The position numbers were made by a program, and so were the translations under genes. Below, piece by piece: positions 1 to 8,271 of a stretch of 64,000 bases of DNA. The notes under the pieces are model-generated. The model was given only the letters and a program-made list of their open reading frames with translations, was not told the origin of the DNA and did no database searches. How positions within the stretch are numbered: position 1 is the stretch's first letter; each line of letters begins with the position of its first letter. Origin of the DNA: an uncultured Jannaschia sp. (GTDB taxonomy: Bacteria > Pseudomonadota > Alphaproteobacteria > Rhodobacterales > Rhodobacteraceae); contig NZ_CANLTR010000015.1 in the NCBI RefSeq assembly GCF_947494055.1, positions 1-64,000 on the forward strand, in the 5' to 3' direction.

Positions 1-2
1 TG

Positions 3-284
3 AGATCGAGCAGCACCTCGCGTCCCGTGGACCGGCAGGCTCTTTTCCATGGGAAAAGATGCCGAGAGGGGGCTCTGTAGATGACCATGGCGCATCAGCC
101 GCGCGCGACCGTCGTCGAGCTTTTCCCCCGAGAAGGAGGCCATCAGCGCGGTCAACTCCGCATGGATCGCCTGTTCGATCAGCTTGCGCGCGCCATCGCC
201 CAGGACGTTGGTGAATGGATCGGAGCGCAATCGCCTGTCGGCAGTGGATGGATCGGGCCGCTCCACGATGGTATCGTCCGACAT
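3..284 (-). pseudogene. IS256 (mutator) family transposase, N-terminal fragment
   Basis: The reverse strand opens with ATG at 284 after an AGAAAGGGATATGCC leader. The first 69 codons read like the start of IS256-family transposases: DPFTNVLGDGARKLIEQAI, then AELTALMASF, then DGRARLMRHGHL. In the family this continues PEREV... into the catalytic DDE domain. Here the similarity stops near position 77 and unrelated codons run to the window edge without a stop. I read this as a truncated insertion-sequence remnant. No terminal inverted repeat could be defined. The family call rests on remembered sequence patterns; whether anything transposase-like lies left of the window cannot be seen. Confidence 0.7.
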
Positions 285-419
285 GTGGCATATCCCTTTC
301 TCGGCTGAGAATTGACAGCGTCTGAACACCGCCACGATATGCCGCCCCTCAGGGCATCACCAACTTTCGCGCGTTTCTCAGGCGCTTTGCCCCGACGGGT
401 CGAAGATGCCGCAACGACG

Positions 420-1406
420 CTAATGTCCGGACCTCAGGTAACGCATCGGCACCGCGCGCTCCTCGGCCGAGAGCATCCGCCCGATCCGCGGCGTCGTCCC
501 CGTCTCCGGTCGCGACCTCGTGCGCAGGACGGGCGCGTTCTCCGATCTGCCGCGCCCCTCGCGGAAGACGATGTAGAGGCCGCTCGCGATGATGATCGCC
601 GCGCCGAGCCCCGTTCCGCCGTCGATCGTCTCATCGAATATGAGCCAGCCATAGAGCGCGGCCCACAGGATCTGGCTGTATTGCATTGGCGCGACGAGTA
701 CGGCCTCCGTCCGGCGATACGCCTCGATCAACGCGAGACCGGCGCCGAAGGCGAGCCCCGCCATCATCGCCCAGAGGCCGAGATCGACCAGCGGAACCGG
801 CCGGTACACGAAGGGCAGCAGGATGCCCATCAAGACGAAGTTCGCCATCATCGGATAAAGCAGCAGGACGGCCGCGCGCTCCTCCCGCCCGATCTTGCGC
901 ACGATGACGGAGGAAAGCGCGCTGCAGGCCGCCGCGGTGAGCGCCGCGGCATGACCGGGCTCCAGTTCCACGTTCCCCGGCCGCAGCACCACGAGCACGC
1001 CGAGAAGCCCGCAGATCACCGCCCCCCAGCGATGCGGCCCGACGCTCTCGCCCAGGATCGGGATCGACAGGACGGTGATGATGAGCGGCGCGGCGAAGAT
1101 GATTGCATAGACCTGCGCCAGCGGCAGGACGGAGAAGGCGTAGAAGGCGCTCGCGCCGGTGATGACGGCCGACAGCGTGCGGATCGCGCTCCACCAGGGA
1201 TGGACCGGCTTCAGCGTACGAGCCTCGTCGTCGCGCAGGAGCATGAAGATGACGAGCGGGAAGGACAGGATGACGCCGAAGAAGACGATCTGGACGACGG
1301 CGTAGCGGTCGCCCAGCATCTTGATGGCGATGTCGTGGGTCGAGAAGAACCCGTAGGCGACCAGTCCCATGAGGATGCCGGACAGGGGGGAGGTTCGTTC
1401 CGGCAT
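420..1406 (-). CDS. EamA/DMT-family membrane transporter
   Basis: A 328-residue integral membrane protein of the drug/metabolite transporter superfamily, with about ten hydrophobic segments arranged as two EamA repeats; small metabolites are usually exported. The first repeat includes GILMGLVAYGFFSTHDIAIK near the N-terminus and the second follows SSVIVRKIGREERAAVL. A charged, Arg-rich tail of about 45 residues follows the last helix. I chose ATG at 1406 because GGAG lies six bases upstream; a TTG twelve bases further up is possible. It lies 54 bases downstream of leuB on the same strand and may share its transcript. The substrate cannot be inferred. Confidence 0.85.
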   Translation of the reverse strand: MPERTSPLSGILMGLVAYGFFSTHDIAIKMLGDRYAVVQIVFFGVILSFPLVIFMLLRDDEARTLKPVHPWWSAIRTLSAVITGASAFYAFSVLPLAQVYAIIFAAPLIITVLSIPILGESVGPHRWGAVICGLLGVLVVLRPGNVELEPGHAAALTAAACSALSSVIVRKIGREERAAVLLLYPMMANFVLMGILLPFVYRPVPLVDLGLWAMMAGLAFGAGLALIEAYRRTEAVLVAPMQYSQILWAALYGWLIFDETIDGGTGLGAAIIIASGLYIVFREGRGRSENAPVLRTRSRPETGTTPRIGRMLSAEERAVPMRYLRSGH

Positions 1407-1460
1407 CGCCGTCTCCAATCGCTTGGCGTACCCCTCCCCCGACGGGCCGCCGTCCGGGTG

Positions 1461-2567
1461 TCAGGCCGCGGCGTCGAGCGCGGCCAAGATCGCGTCGCCC
1501 ATCTGGGTGGTGGAGATCGGCGTGCCGCCCTCCGGGCCCATCAGGTCCGCCGTGCGGTGCCCTTGCGCCAGCACATCCTGCACCGCACCCTCGAGAAGGT
1601 CGGCCGCCGCGCCCTCACCGAAGGAGTAGCGCAGCGCCATCGCGAAACTGAGGATGCAGGCGATCGGGTTGGCGAGGCCCTGCCCCGCGATGTCGGGCGC
1701 GGAGCCGTGGACGGGTTCGTAGAGCGCCTTCGGTCGACCGTTCGCCATGGGCAGGCCGAGGCTCGCCGACGGCAGCATGCCAAGCGAGCCGGTCAGCATC
1801 GCCGCGAGGTCGGAGAGCATGTCGCCGAAGAGGTTGTCGGTGACGATCACGTCGAACTGCTTGGGCCAGCGGGTGAGCTGCATCGCGCCGGCATCGGCGT
1901 ACATGTGGCTGAGCTCGACATCCGGGTATTCGTCGTCGTGGATCTCCTGCACCACGTCGCGCCACAGCACCCCGGATTCCATCACGTTGGCCTTTTCCAT
2001 CGAGCAGACCTTGTTCGACCGCTTCCGCGCCAGCTCGAATGCGGAGCGGGCGACGCGGGCGATCTCGGATTCGGTATAGCGCTGCGTGTTGATGCCGACG
2101 CGCTCGTTGCCCTCCTTCACGATGCCCCGCGGCTCGCCGAAATAGACGCCGCTCGTCAGTTCGCGCACGATCATGATATCGAGCCCGGCGACGACGTCGC
2201 GCTTGAGCGAGGAGAAGTCCGCGAGCGCGTCGAAGCACTGCGCCGGGCGCAGATTCGCGAATAGGTCCATCTCCTTGCGCAGCCGAAGCAGTCCGCGCTC
2301 GGGTTTCACCGAGAAGTCGAGCTTGTCGTAGGCCGGTCCGCCGACCGCGCCAAGTAGGACCGCGTCCGCTTCCTGCGCCTTCGCCATCGTCGCATCCGAG
2401 AGTGGCGCCCCGTGCGCGTCATAGGCGGCACCACCGACCAGATCCTCGCTGACGTCGAAAGCCAGGTCGCGGTTGGCGCCGAACCAGTCGATCACCCGGC
2501 GCACCTCCGCCATCACTTCGGGGCCGATGCCGTCACCCGGCAGGATCAGAAGGGAGGGGGTCGCCAT
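1461..2567 (-). CDS. leuB: 3-isopropylmalate dehydrogenase
   Basis: Cytoplasmic enzyme of leucine biosynthesis that oxidises and decarboxylates 3-isopropylmalate with NAD and Mg/Mn. The 368-residue length is normal for the family. Visible signatures: [10 protein letters not shown] at residues 10-19, the substrate-binding arginines in [30 protein letters not shown], the metal-site stretch [16 protein letters not shown] and the NAD-site motif [15 protein letters not shown]. Start ATG at 2567 gives the canonical [15 protein letters not shown] start; an upstream in-frame extension is not homologous. It lies in the same directon as leuD, separated from it by a membrane protein and an EEP-fold protein. 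Confidence 0.97.
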   Translation of the reverse strand: MATPSLLILPGDGIGPEVMAEVRRVIDWFGANRDLAFDVSEDLVGGAAYDAHGAPLSDATMAKAQEADAVLLGAVGGPAYDKLDFSVKPERGLLRLRKEMDLFANLRPAQCFDALADFSSLKRDVVAGLDIMIVRELTSGVYFGEPRGIVKEGNERVGINTQRYTESEIARVARSAFELARKRSNKVCSMEKANVMESGVLWRDVVQEIHDDEYPDVELSHMYADAGAMQLTRWPKQFDVIVTDNLFGDMLSDLAAMLTGSLGMLPSASLGLPMANGRPKALYEPVHGSAPDIAGQGLANPIACILSFAMALRYSFGEGAAADLLEGAVQDVLAQGHRTADLMGPEGGTPISTTQMGDAILAALDAAA

Positions 2568-2622
2568 ATCGCAAAGCCTTTCGGTATAAACGCCGTCGGG
2601 GTAGTCCCCCGCCCGGATGCCG

Positions 2623-3723
2623 TCAAGGAACCGTGACGTCGACCCAGACGAGCCGGCCGCTACCCGCATCCTCGGCCGCCTCGGCGAGCGGGTCGTCGGG
2701 ACCCGGCCGCAGGACACCGGCGCCGGTCACGTCGAGCGCGCGCGGCGGCAGGACGTAATCGACCCGCATCGGCCCCACGCTCTCCCACATCGCGGTTTCC
2801 GTCCCGCCATCCGGCGCGGCGGGGATCGGGTCCTGCAGGTCGGGATGCGCCAGGAGGGCATCGATCGCCTCGCGGATCCCTTCGCCCCGTTCGGGGTCGA
2901 GATTGGCGCGACCGAGGACCAGCGGCATGTCCGCCTCGGACGCCAGATCCGCGACGAATCCGATCTCGTCGCGGTTGCGCAGACCGTTCCGATCCTCGGG
3001 GCCGTCGAAGACCGGGGTGCTGGCCGCCATCGTCACCAGCGTGATCTCGGTCGTGCCCAACGTTACGGGCACCGTCCATTGCGCGGTCGTCGCGAGCGGG
3101 ACCACGCTCCGGGCCGCCTCCGGCAACACGCGAACGGTATCGGATCGCGCCGACCAGAGCACGCCTGAATGGTCCTGCGGCGTCCCCAGAGGCTGGTTCG
3201 ACAGAAGCGCCAAGCCGCTGTCGCCGGTGAACCAGCCGTAGCCCAGCGCATCCCGCGGACCGTGGGCGTCGCCATCGCCGTCGAGGTCGATCCCCGAGGG
3301 CGTGCCCGAATTGGGTCGCAGCGCGACCGCGTAGGGGTAGGACGCGCCGCGCTCGGCCAGCGCCTCGACAAGGACGGCGAGACCCCGACCCTCGTAGTCC
3401 CAATCCACGTCGAGGAGGAGCAGGATGTCCGCCCCGGCGGCGGCGATGACGGCCAGGGCGGCCTCCGCCTGCTCGTCCCCGGTGACGAGATCGCGCAGCA
3501 TGACGCCCGGACCCTTCCGTCCCAGCCCGCAGTCGTAGGTCGCGATCCGGAGCGTCTCCGCCTGCCCCGGCAGTCCCGCGCAGATTGCGAGGAGCCCGGT
3601 CAGGCCGGCAGGAAGCCAGGATCGGCGTCGGCCTCGAGATGTCGCCGGCGCAGCGCGATGGTCAGCGCGAGCCGGCGCAGCGCGATCCCGCGCAGGAACA
3701 GGGAGACGGGAAGGAAGGCCCAT
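2623..3723 (-). CDS. EEP-fold (endonuclease/exonuclease/phosphatase) protein, possibly catalytically degenerate
   Basis: The protein matches the exported EEP-family protein I associate with leuB in Rhodobacteraceae, with the core starting [18 protein letters not shown] hydrophobic segment after an RGRRRSWL stretch, ending near GQAETL, looks like a signal peptide, perhaps Tat-like. Two expected catalytic motifs look altered: VLGRANLDP where GDxNxDP is typical, and [10 protein letters not shown] where a His-containing SRHRLVW/SDH motif is typical. The start is uncertain: ATG at 3723 overlaps the preceding gene by 124 bases and has a weak ribosome site, and I found no nearer ATG/GTG/TTG in frame before the signal segment. 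Function unknown; it may be an inactive member. Confidence 0.7.
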   Translation of the reverse strand: MGLPSRLPVPARDRAAPARADHRAAPATSRGRRRSWLPAGLTGLLAICAGLPGQAETLRIATYDCGLGRKGPGVMLRDLVTGDEQAEAALAVIAAAGADILLLLDVDWDYEGRGLAVLVEALAERGASYPYAVALRPNSGTPSGIDLDGDGDAHGPRDALGYGWFTGDSGLALLSNQPLGTPQDHSGVLWSARSDTVRVLPEAARSVVPLATTAQWTVPVTLGTTEITLVTMAASTPVFDGPEDRNGLRNRDEIGFVADLASEADMPLVLGRANLDPERGEGIREAIDALLAHPDLQDPIPAAPDGGTETAMWESVGPMRVDYVLPPRALDVTGAGVLRPGPDDPLAEAAEDAGSGRLVWVDVTVP

Positions 3724-4433
3724 AGCGACATCACCCAGACGAGCATCAGATCGCTCCGCAGCATCGACAGGCCGAAGGCCTGGGCGATCACCAGCGCCAG
3801 CGGCGGCATCAGGTATGGCGCGAGCAGGCCTAACGAAATGTTAACCGCCCCCGCGCGCCGAAGCCGCACCACCACGTCCCCGCGGGCGTTCGGATCGATG
3901 GTCGGCAGGTTGATCCAGATATTGAGCGCGTCGCCCCGCGCCGGCCAGCCGAGGATGCGGATGACGATGGCGAAGACGGTCAGCCCGACGAGACCGACGA
4001 GGTAGGCGAGCCCGGCTGCCGCCCGCACGGTCTGCACCTGCACCGGCGTGGCCTCCGCCGGCATCAGCCGCAGGATCAGCCAGATCGGGCTGAGCACGAA
4101 GTCCGTGGCGCCGCCCAGAAGGATGCCGACGGCCAGGACCAGCCGTTGCAGCACAGAGCCGTTCGTACCCCCGCTCAGGGCGATGGCGATCAGCGTCAGC
4201 GTCACGAGCAGGATCGCGAAGCGAATGCGGTTGTAGGGGGGGGCGCCCCGGAACTCGAGGAGGTTCGGCGCCACGGCGGCGTATTCCGACAGGACGAGCG
4301 CCGCAGCCGCGAGGGCGGCGAGGATCGTGATCTCGGAGATGTCCGTCGTACCCGGCAACAGGAGCGATGGCGCAAGCACCATCACCGCCACGAGAAGCGC
4401 ACGAAGACATGCACCGGGGAGTTGCCGAGTCAC
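3600..4433 (-). CDS. Hypothetical multi-pass membrane protein in leu cluster
   Basis: A 277-residue protein with about six or seven hydrophobic helices, for example LRALLVAVMVLAPSLLLPG, FAILLVTLTLIAIALSGG, LAYLVGLVGLTVFAIVIRIL and [19 protein letters not shown]. It has a polar loop (INLPTIDPNARGDVVVRLRR) before the C-terminal helices and ends in an Arg-rich cytoplasmic tail. I do not recognise a named family. Translation probably starts at GTG 4433, which has only a weak upstream AGG; an ATG inside the first helix is an alternative. It lies between leuD and the EEP gene on the same strand and overlaps the EEP reading frame. The neighbourhood looks conserved in related genomes (from memory), which argues for a real gene. 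Confidence 0.75.
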   Translation of the reverse strand: MTRQLPGACLRALLVAVMVLAPSLLLPGTTDISEITILAALAAAALVLSEYAAVAPNLLEFRGAPPYNRIRFAILLVTLTLIAIALSGGTNGSVLQRLVLAVGILLGGATDFVLSPIWLILRLMPAEATPVQVQTVRAAAGLAYLVGLVGLTVFAIVIRILGWPARGDALNIWINLPTIDPNARGDVVVRLRRAGAVNISLGLLAPYLMPPLALVIAQAFGLSMLRSDLMLVWVMSLWAFLPVSLFLRGIALRRLALTIALRRRHLEADADPGFLPA

Positions 4434-4560
4434 AACCTGCCGTTCCTTGCCGGATCGGGTCCCTTATGCCGGGGCCTCTGATCGTTGATGCCCGCCTCGG
4501 GGCGACTGCCTCATTGTTGCCATCAACTTGCCTTGTTTAAGTTCGGCCAGCAAGTCTCTG

Positions 4561-4658
4561 ACCGGCAACAAAAACGCTTGGCCGGTTTTATGTGCTCGGA
4601 ATGCCGCAGACCCCCGCGATCACGCGAAGTGTCTGCGGATTTCGCAGATTACTCTGCG
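4561..4658 (-). terminator. Three consecutive hairpins downstream of leuD
   Basis: Three perfect inverted repeats lie just past the leuD stop codon (minus strand). ACCGGC at 4561-4566 pairs with GCCGGT at 4581-4586. CCGCAGAC at 4604-4611 pairs with GTCTGCGG at 4631-4638 and has a nested CGCG/CGCG. CGCAGA at 4643-4648 pairs with TCTGCG at 4653-4658 around a four-base loop. They probably end or attenuate the leuD transcript before the next gene. There is no strong U-tract on the minus strand, so processing or anti-nuclease protection is also possible. Confidence 0.5.
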
Positions 4659-4668
4659 CCGTGTGGCG

Positions 4669-5274
4669 TCAGACCCAGGGGCGGTCCTGCGCGGCGCGGC
4701 CTTCGAAGGCGTCGATCGCGGCGGCCTTCTCCATCGTCAGCCCGATATCGTCGAGCCCGTTGAGAAGGCAGTGCTTCTTGAAGCTGTCGACCTCGAACGC
4801 ATAGGCGGTGCCGTCGGTGCCGGTTACGGTCTGGTTCTCCAGATCGACGGTGATCCGGGCGTTCTCGCCGTTCTTCGCGTCGTCCATCAGCGCATCCACC
4901 TGCTCCTGCGGAAGGACGATGGGCAGGATGCCGTTCTTGAAGCAGTTGTTGTAGAAGATGTCCGCATAGCTCGGCGCGATCACGGCACGGATGCCGAAGT
5001 CCAGCAGTGCCCAGGGCGCGTGCTCGCGCGAGGAGCCGCAGCCGAAATTGTCGCCGGCGACGATGATCTGCGCGTTGCGGTAGGCCGGCTTGTTCAGCAC
5101 GAAGTCCGGGTCCTCCGATCCGTCGTCGCGGTAGCGCATCTCGTCGAAGAGGTTCACACCCAGTCCCGAGCGCTTGATCGTCTTCAGGAACTGCTTGGGG
5201 ATGATCATGTCGGTGTCGACGTTGATCAGCGGCAGCGGCGCCGCCACGCCGGTGATGGTCTCGAACTTGTCCAT
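4669..5274 (-). CDS. leuD: 3-isopropylmalate dehydratase small subunit
   Basis: Small subunit of the LeuCD isomerase, which converts 2-isopropylmalate to 3-isopropylmalate; it provides the swivelling substrate-recognition domain and works with the Fe-S subunit LeuC. The 201 residues match the family length. Diagnostic stretches are [16 protein letters not shown] near the N-terminus, [17 protein letters not shown] in the middle and [16 protein letters not shown] after it. Start ATG 5274 is preceded by GGAGGACATC. leuC is not in the window; the adjacent upstream gene is instead a DUF4198 protein whose stop lies only 28 bases away, so leuD may be co-transcribed with it. Confidence 0.97.
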   Translation of the reverse strand: MDKFETITGVAAPLPLINVDTDMIIPKQFLKTIKRSGLGVNLFDEMRYRDDGSEDPDFVLNKPAYRNAQIIVAGDNFGCGSSREHAPWALLDFGIRAVIAPSYADIFYNNCFKNGILPIVLPQEQVDALMDDAKNGENARITVDLENQTVTGTDGTAYAFEVDSFKKHCLLNGLDDIGLTMEKAAAIDAFEGRAAQDRPWV

Positions 5275-5302
5275 GATGTCCTCCGGTCTCTGTCCGGATC
5301 GC

Positions 5303-6112
5303 TTACGCCTCGGGAGTGGCGAAGGTCAACGCGGCCCAGAGCGTGCGCCACACCGCGTCGCCGTCCCGTTCCGGTTCCATCGGCAGGATCTCGACATGGT
5401 CGAGCAGGTACTCCGTCCCAGGCACGACCGGCAGGATGGCGCGGCCCTCCATATCCGTCCGGTGATAGGTGATCGTCACGGCACCTGTTGCATCCTTGGC
5501 GAACATCTCGACCTGCGCGTCCGCCCGCGGCGCGCCGCCGTAGAAAAGCCGCACCGGCAGCCCGTCCGAGAGGTCGTCGGTGTAGGGGTTCGCCTCGGCC
5601 ACGAACTCGACTGCGAGCCCGCGTTCCTCATCCACCCCGGCCCCGTGGCCCACGGCGACCAGCGCCTTGGCGAAGCGACGATAGCTCTCGCGGAAACCCG
5701 TTTCGGGCAGGCCCCGGTCGAGATGCCCTTGCTGTGCGACGGGGAAACCCTTGTGCTCGGTGAACCGGACCCAGGCGTCCCAGGCCGCGTAGGTGACGAA
5801 CTGGTCGCTCGTCTCGTGCACGATGGTCAGCAGCCCTGCCGGCAGGTCGTCCACATCGAAAGCCGGATTGTCGCCGATGCGGACGGGCACCGCCTGCACC
5901 TCGCCGTTCACTACCATGTCGAACCGGATGGACCGCCCCGGCAGCCAGCTCAGCGCCGAGCCCGCAAGCTCCTGTCCGTTGCGGAAGGTGGCGACGACGG
6001 GTGTCCCCGGCGCGACGGTATAGTCCTCCGCCTCGATCCAGAACTCATGCGCTTGCAGGGGTCCGGCGAGGATGCAAGACGCCAGGAACAGGGCTTTCAA
6101 GGTGACGGACAT
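5303..6112 (-). CDS. DUF4198-family periplasmic protein (probable metal uptake accessory)
   Basis: A 269-residue exported protein: signal peptide [20 protein letters not shown] cleaved before AHEFW, then a beta-rich DUF4198 domain typical of nickel/cobalt transport accessory proteins. The mature N-terminus starts with His, and the [16 protein letters not shown] pattern is diagnostic of the family. GGAGGA lies eight bases upstream of ATG 6112. The start overlaps the divergent HupE-like gene at a shared CATG, and both families are linked to Ni/Co handling, so a joint role in divalent-metal uptake is a reasonable inference. It lies 28 bases upstream of leuD on the same strand. Confidence 0.85.
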   Translation of the reverse strand: MSVTLKALFLASCILAGPLQAHEFWIEAEDYTVAPGTPVVATFRNGQELAGSALSWLPGRSIRFDMVVNGEVQAVPVRIGDNPAFDVDDLPAGLLTIVHETSDQFVTYAAWDAWVRFTEHKGFPVAQQGHLDRGLPETGFRESYRRFAKALVAVGHGAGVDEERGLAVEFVAEANPYTDDLSDGLPVRLFYGGAPRADAQVEMFAKDATGAVTITYHRTDMEGRAILPVVPGTEYLLDHVEILPMEPERDGDAVWRTLWAALTFATPEA

Positions 6113-6126
6113 GGCGATAATCCTCC
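6099..6126. promoter_or_regulatory. Overlapping divergent translation starts at one CATG
   Basis: The tetranucleotide CATG at 6110-6113 holds both start codons: ATG for the minus-strand DUF4198 gene (6112-6110) and ATG for the plus-strand HupE-like gene (6111-6113). The minus Shine-Dalgarno GGAGGA is at 6126-6121, inside the HupE coding sequence. The plus Shine-Dalgarno AAGG is at 6099-6102, inside the DUF4198 coding sequence. Each mRNA leader must therefore run antisense to the other gene. Confidence 0.6.
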
Positions 6127-7274
6127 GGTCGGCGATCAGGGTGATGCTCCTTGCGGTCCTGTCAATCGCCGGTCCGCGAACGGTCGTGGCACATGAGGTG
6201 CAGCCGGCCATCTCCGACGTGACGGTCGGGGCCGAACGCATCGTGATCGAGATCACGGCCGCGCTGGAGCCGATCATCGCCGGCGTGGATCAGTCGGAGG
6301 TCTCCGACACCGATGCGTCGCCGCAGGCAAGCCGGAACGACGAGCTTCGCGCCCTGCCCCCCGCAGCGCTCGCGGCCGAGTTCGAGGCGGCCTGGGCCGG
6401 CCTCGCGTCCGGGATCACGCTGCGATCCGGTGACATGCCGCTAGCGCCGGAAATCGTCGACATCGAAGTGCCCGATATCGGCGATGTCGCATTCCGTCGC
6501 GACAGCGCGGTGACCATCGCGGCGGACCTGCCATCCGGCGACGATCCCGTCATCTTCGGATGGGACGCCGCGCTCGGCGACCTCATCGTGCGGCAGCATG
6601 GGGAGGGCGCGGGCTACGACGCCTACCTCACGTCAGGCGCGCTGACCGAGCCGATGCCGCGGACGGGCGTGGCCACGCAGACGCTCGGACAGGTCGTGCT
6701 GCGCTACGTGGTCTCCGGCTTCGACCACATCATTCCCAAGGGCCTCGACCACATCCTCTTCGTGCTGGGCCTGTTCTTTTATTCGCTGAACTGGCGGCCG
6801 CTCCTGTGGCAGATCTCGGCCTTCACCGTCGCACATACGGTCACGCTGGCGCTCGCCACGCTCGGGATCGTGCAGCCGACGATGTGGATCGTGGAGGCGC
6901 TGATCGCGCTTTCCATCGTCTGGGTCGCGGTCGAGAACATCTGGTCCGGTGGACGCGACCGGATCGGCTGGGGTCGGGTGGCGGTCGTGTTCGGCTTCGG
7001 CCTTCTGCACGGGATGGGCTTCGCCTCCGTCCTGTCGGAGTTCGGACTGGGCAGCCACTTCGTCGCCTCGCTGGTCTCGTTCAACGTCGGTGTCGAGATC
7101 GGGCAACTCACCGTGATCGCGGTGGCGTTCCTGCTGCTCGGCCTGCCCTTCGGCGAGAAGCCTTGGTATCGTCGGCGCGTCGCACTTCCCGGATCGCTCC
7201 TCATCGCGACGATCGCGGCGTACTGGGTGCTCAACCGCATCGGCCTCGCGGGCGACCTGCCCTACCTGACCTGA
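6111..7274 (+). CDS. HupE/UreJ-family membrane protein
   Basis: A 387-residue protein with a signal-like N-terminus ([21 protein letters not shown], cut before AHEVQPA), a periplasmic region of about 180 residues and a C-terminal membrane domain of about six helices. The membrane domain starts with the family hallmark HIIPKGLDHILFVLGLFF and includes AFTVAHTVTLALATLGI and FNVGVEIGQLTVIAVAF. HupE/UreJ proteins are nickel or cobalt permeases; conserved His and Asp in the first membrane helix are consistent with metal transport. ATG 6111 has AAGG eight bases upstream; ATG 6144 is a poorer alternative. The 3' end overlaps the convergent topoisomerase gene by 13 bases. Confidence 0.9.
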   Translation: MAIILRSAIRVMLLAVLSIAGPRTVVAHEVQPAISDVTVGAERIVIEITAALEPIIAGVDQSEVSDTDASPQASRNDELRALPPAALAAEFEAAWAGLASGITLRSGDMPLAPEIVDIEVPDIGDVAFRRDSAVTIAADLPSGDDPVIFGWDAALGDLIVRQHGEGAGYDAYLTSGALTEPMPRTGVATQTLGQVVLRYVVSGFDHIIPKGLDHILFVLGLFFYSLNWRPLLWQISAFTVAHTVTLALATLGIVQPTMWIVEALIALSIVWVAVENIWSGGRDRIGWGRVAVVFGFGLLHGMGFASVLSEFGLGSHFVASLVSFNVGVEIGQLTVIAVAFLLLGLPFGEKPWYRRRVALPGSLLIATIAAYWVLNRIGLAGDLPYLT

Positions 7275-8233
7275 TCCAGCAGGAACAGCAGCGCCCGCTC
7301 ACCCTGCCGCAACCCGTCCGGACCCTCCGGCGCCTCGATCTCGCGCCATTCCTCGGCCAAGGCGATGACCTGCGGATGGACGTAGCTGTTACGCGCGATG
7401 GTCGGCGTGTTGTGCAGCGTCTCGGCCGCGGCCTCCGACATCGCCTTGATCGTCACCCGGTCCCCGGCCTTCAACGCCGCCTCCAGCGCGGCGACCGAGC
7501 CGTTCCAGGTGCGGAACGTCTTGGCCGTGGCGCTCTCGACGCCGGTCGCGTCACGCAGCCAGTCGTTCACGTGGTCGGCATGCACCGCGTAGACCTCGTC
7601 GCCCACCGTCCACTCGAAGAGCGGTGCGCCCGGCAGGTCGGCCAGATCGTGCAGCGCCCGCATCAGCGTCCGGTCACTCAATTGCCGTCGCACGCGCTTG
7701 CCGCCCTTCGCTGTCCAGTCGAGCCGCACCTTCTTGTCGGACAGTCTGAGATTGCGGGCCTTCAGCGTCGTCGCGCCCTCGGTCCCGTTCTCCGCGTAGT
7801 AACTGTCCGAGCCAACGCGGATCGAGACCCGGTCGATCAGGCGCAGTACGGCGGCGATGGCGAAGTCCTTGTCCCCTGCCTCGCCGCCCAGGGCCCGGGC
7901 GATCCGACGGCGCAACGCGGGAAGCGCGGCGCCGAAGGCCGGCAGTTCCTCGTACTTCTTGTTCGCCCGCCATTCCGACCATTGCGGGTGGTAGCGATAC
8001 TGCTTCCGTGTCCGGTCGTCGTAGCCCGTGGCCTGAAGGTGGCCGCGTTTGCGGGGGCTGATCCAGACGTCCTTGTATGCGGGCGGCACGGCCAGCGAAT
8101 TGAGCCGCTCGCGCTCCTTCACGTCGTCGATCGTCGTGCCGTCCGGCCCCTTGTAGGACCAGCCGCGCCCGGTACGGCGCCGCGTGATGCCGGGCCGGTC
8201 GTCCGGGTAGTAGATGAGGTCGGGCAGGTCCAT
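7262..8233 (-). CDS. DNA topoisomerase IB (poxvirus-like)
   Basis: A 323-residue type IB topoisomerase that relaxes supercoils through a 3'-phosphotyrosine intermediate. The N-terminal recognition domain contains GWSYKGPDGTTIDDV and a DVWISPRKRGHLQATGYD stretch typical of bacterial TopIB. The catalytic domain includes RVSIRVGSDSYYAENG and ends with TPTIARNSYVHPQVI, in which Tyr284 aligns with the active-site tyrosine. The start at 8233 gives the usual short N-terminus (MDLPDLIYY). It lies downstream of the SDR gene on the same strand. Bacterial members are scattered accessory enzymes; no operon partner is obvious. Confidence 0.93.
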   Translation of the reverse strand: MDLPDLIYYPDDRPGITRRRTGRGWSYKGPDGTTIDDVKERERLNSLAVPPAYKDVWISPRKRGHLQATGYDDRTRKQYRYHPQWSEWRANKKYEELPAFGAALPALRRRIARALGGEAGDKDFAIAAVLRLIDRVSIRVGSDSYYAENGTEGATTLKARNLRLSDKKVRLDWTAKGGKRVRRQLSDRTLMRALHDLADLPGAPLFEWTVGDEVYAVHADHVNDWLRDATGVESATAKTFRTWNGSVAALEAALKAGDRVTIKAMSEAAAETLHNTPTIARNSYVHPQVIALAEEWREIEAPEGPDGLRQGERALLFLLDQVR

Positions 8234-8271
8234 GCCGCGACAACGCGCCGGCCGGCAGCGCCAGTTCCGCG

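Noticed and set aside
312-2264. Very long open frame antisense to the EamA and leuB genes
   Set aside because: It is a by-product of high third-position GC opposite real genes; its Arg/His/Asp/Gly-rich product lacks any family pattern, and the minus-strand genes are unmistakable.
4485-4763. Short plus-strand frame spanning the leuD terminator region
   Set aside because: It runs through the hairpins and into leuD antisense; no ribosome site or conserved features.
6060-6120. Possible cobalamin or nickel riboswitch in front of the DUF4198/HupE pair
   Set aside because: The start codons overlap, leaving no untranslated space, and no riboswitch-like conserved elements are visible.
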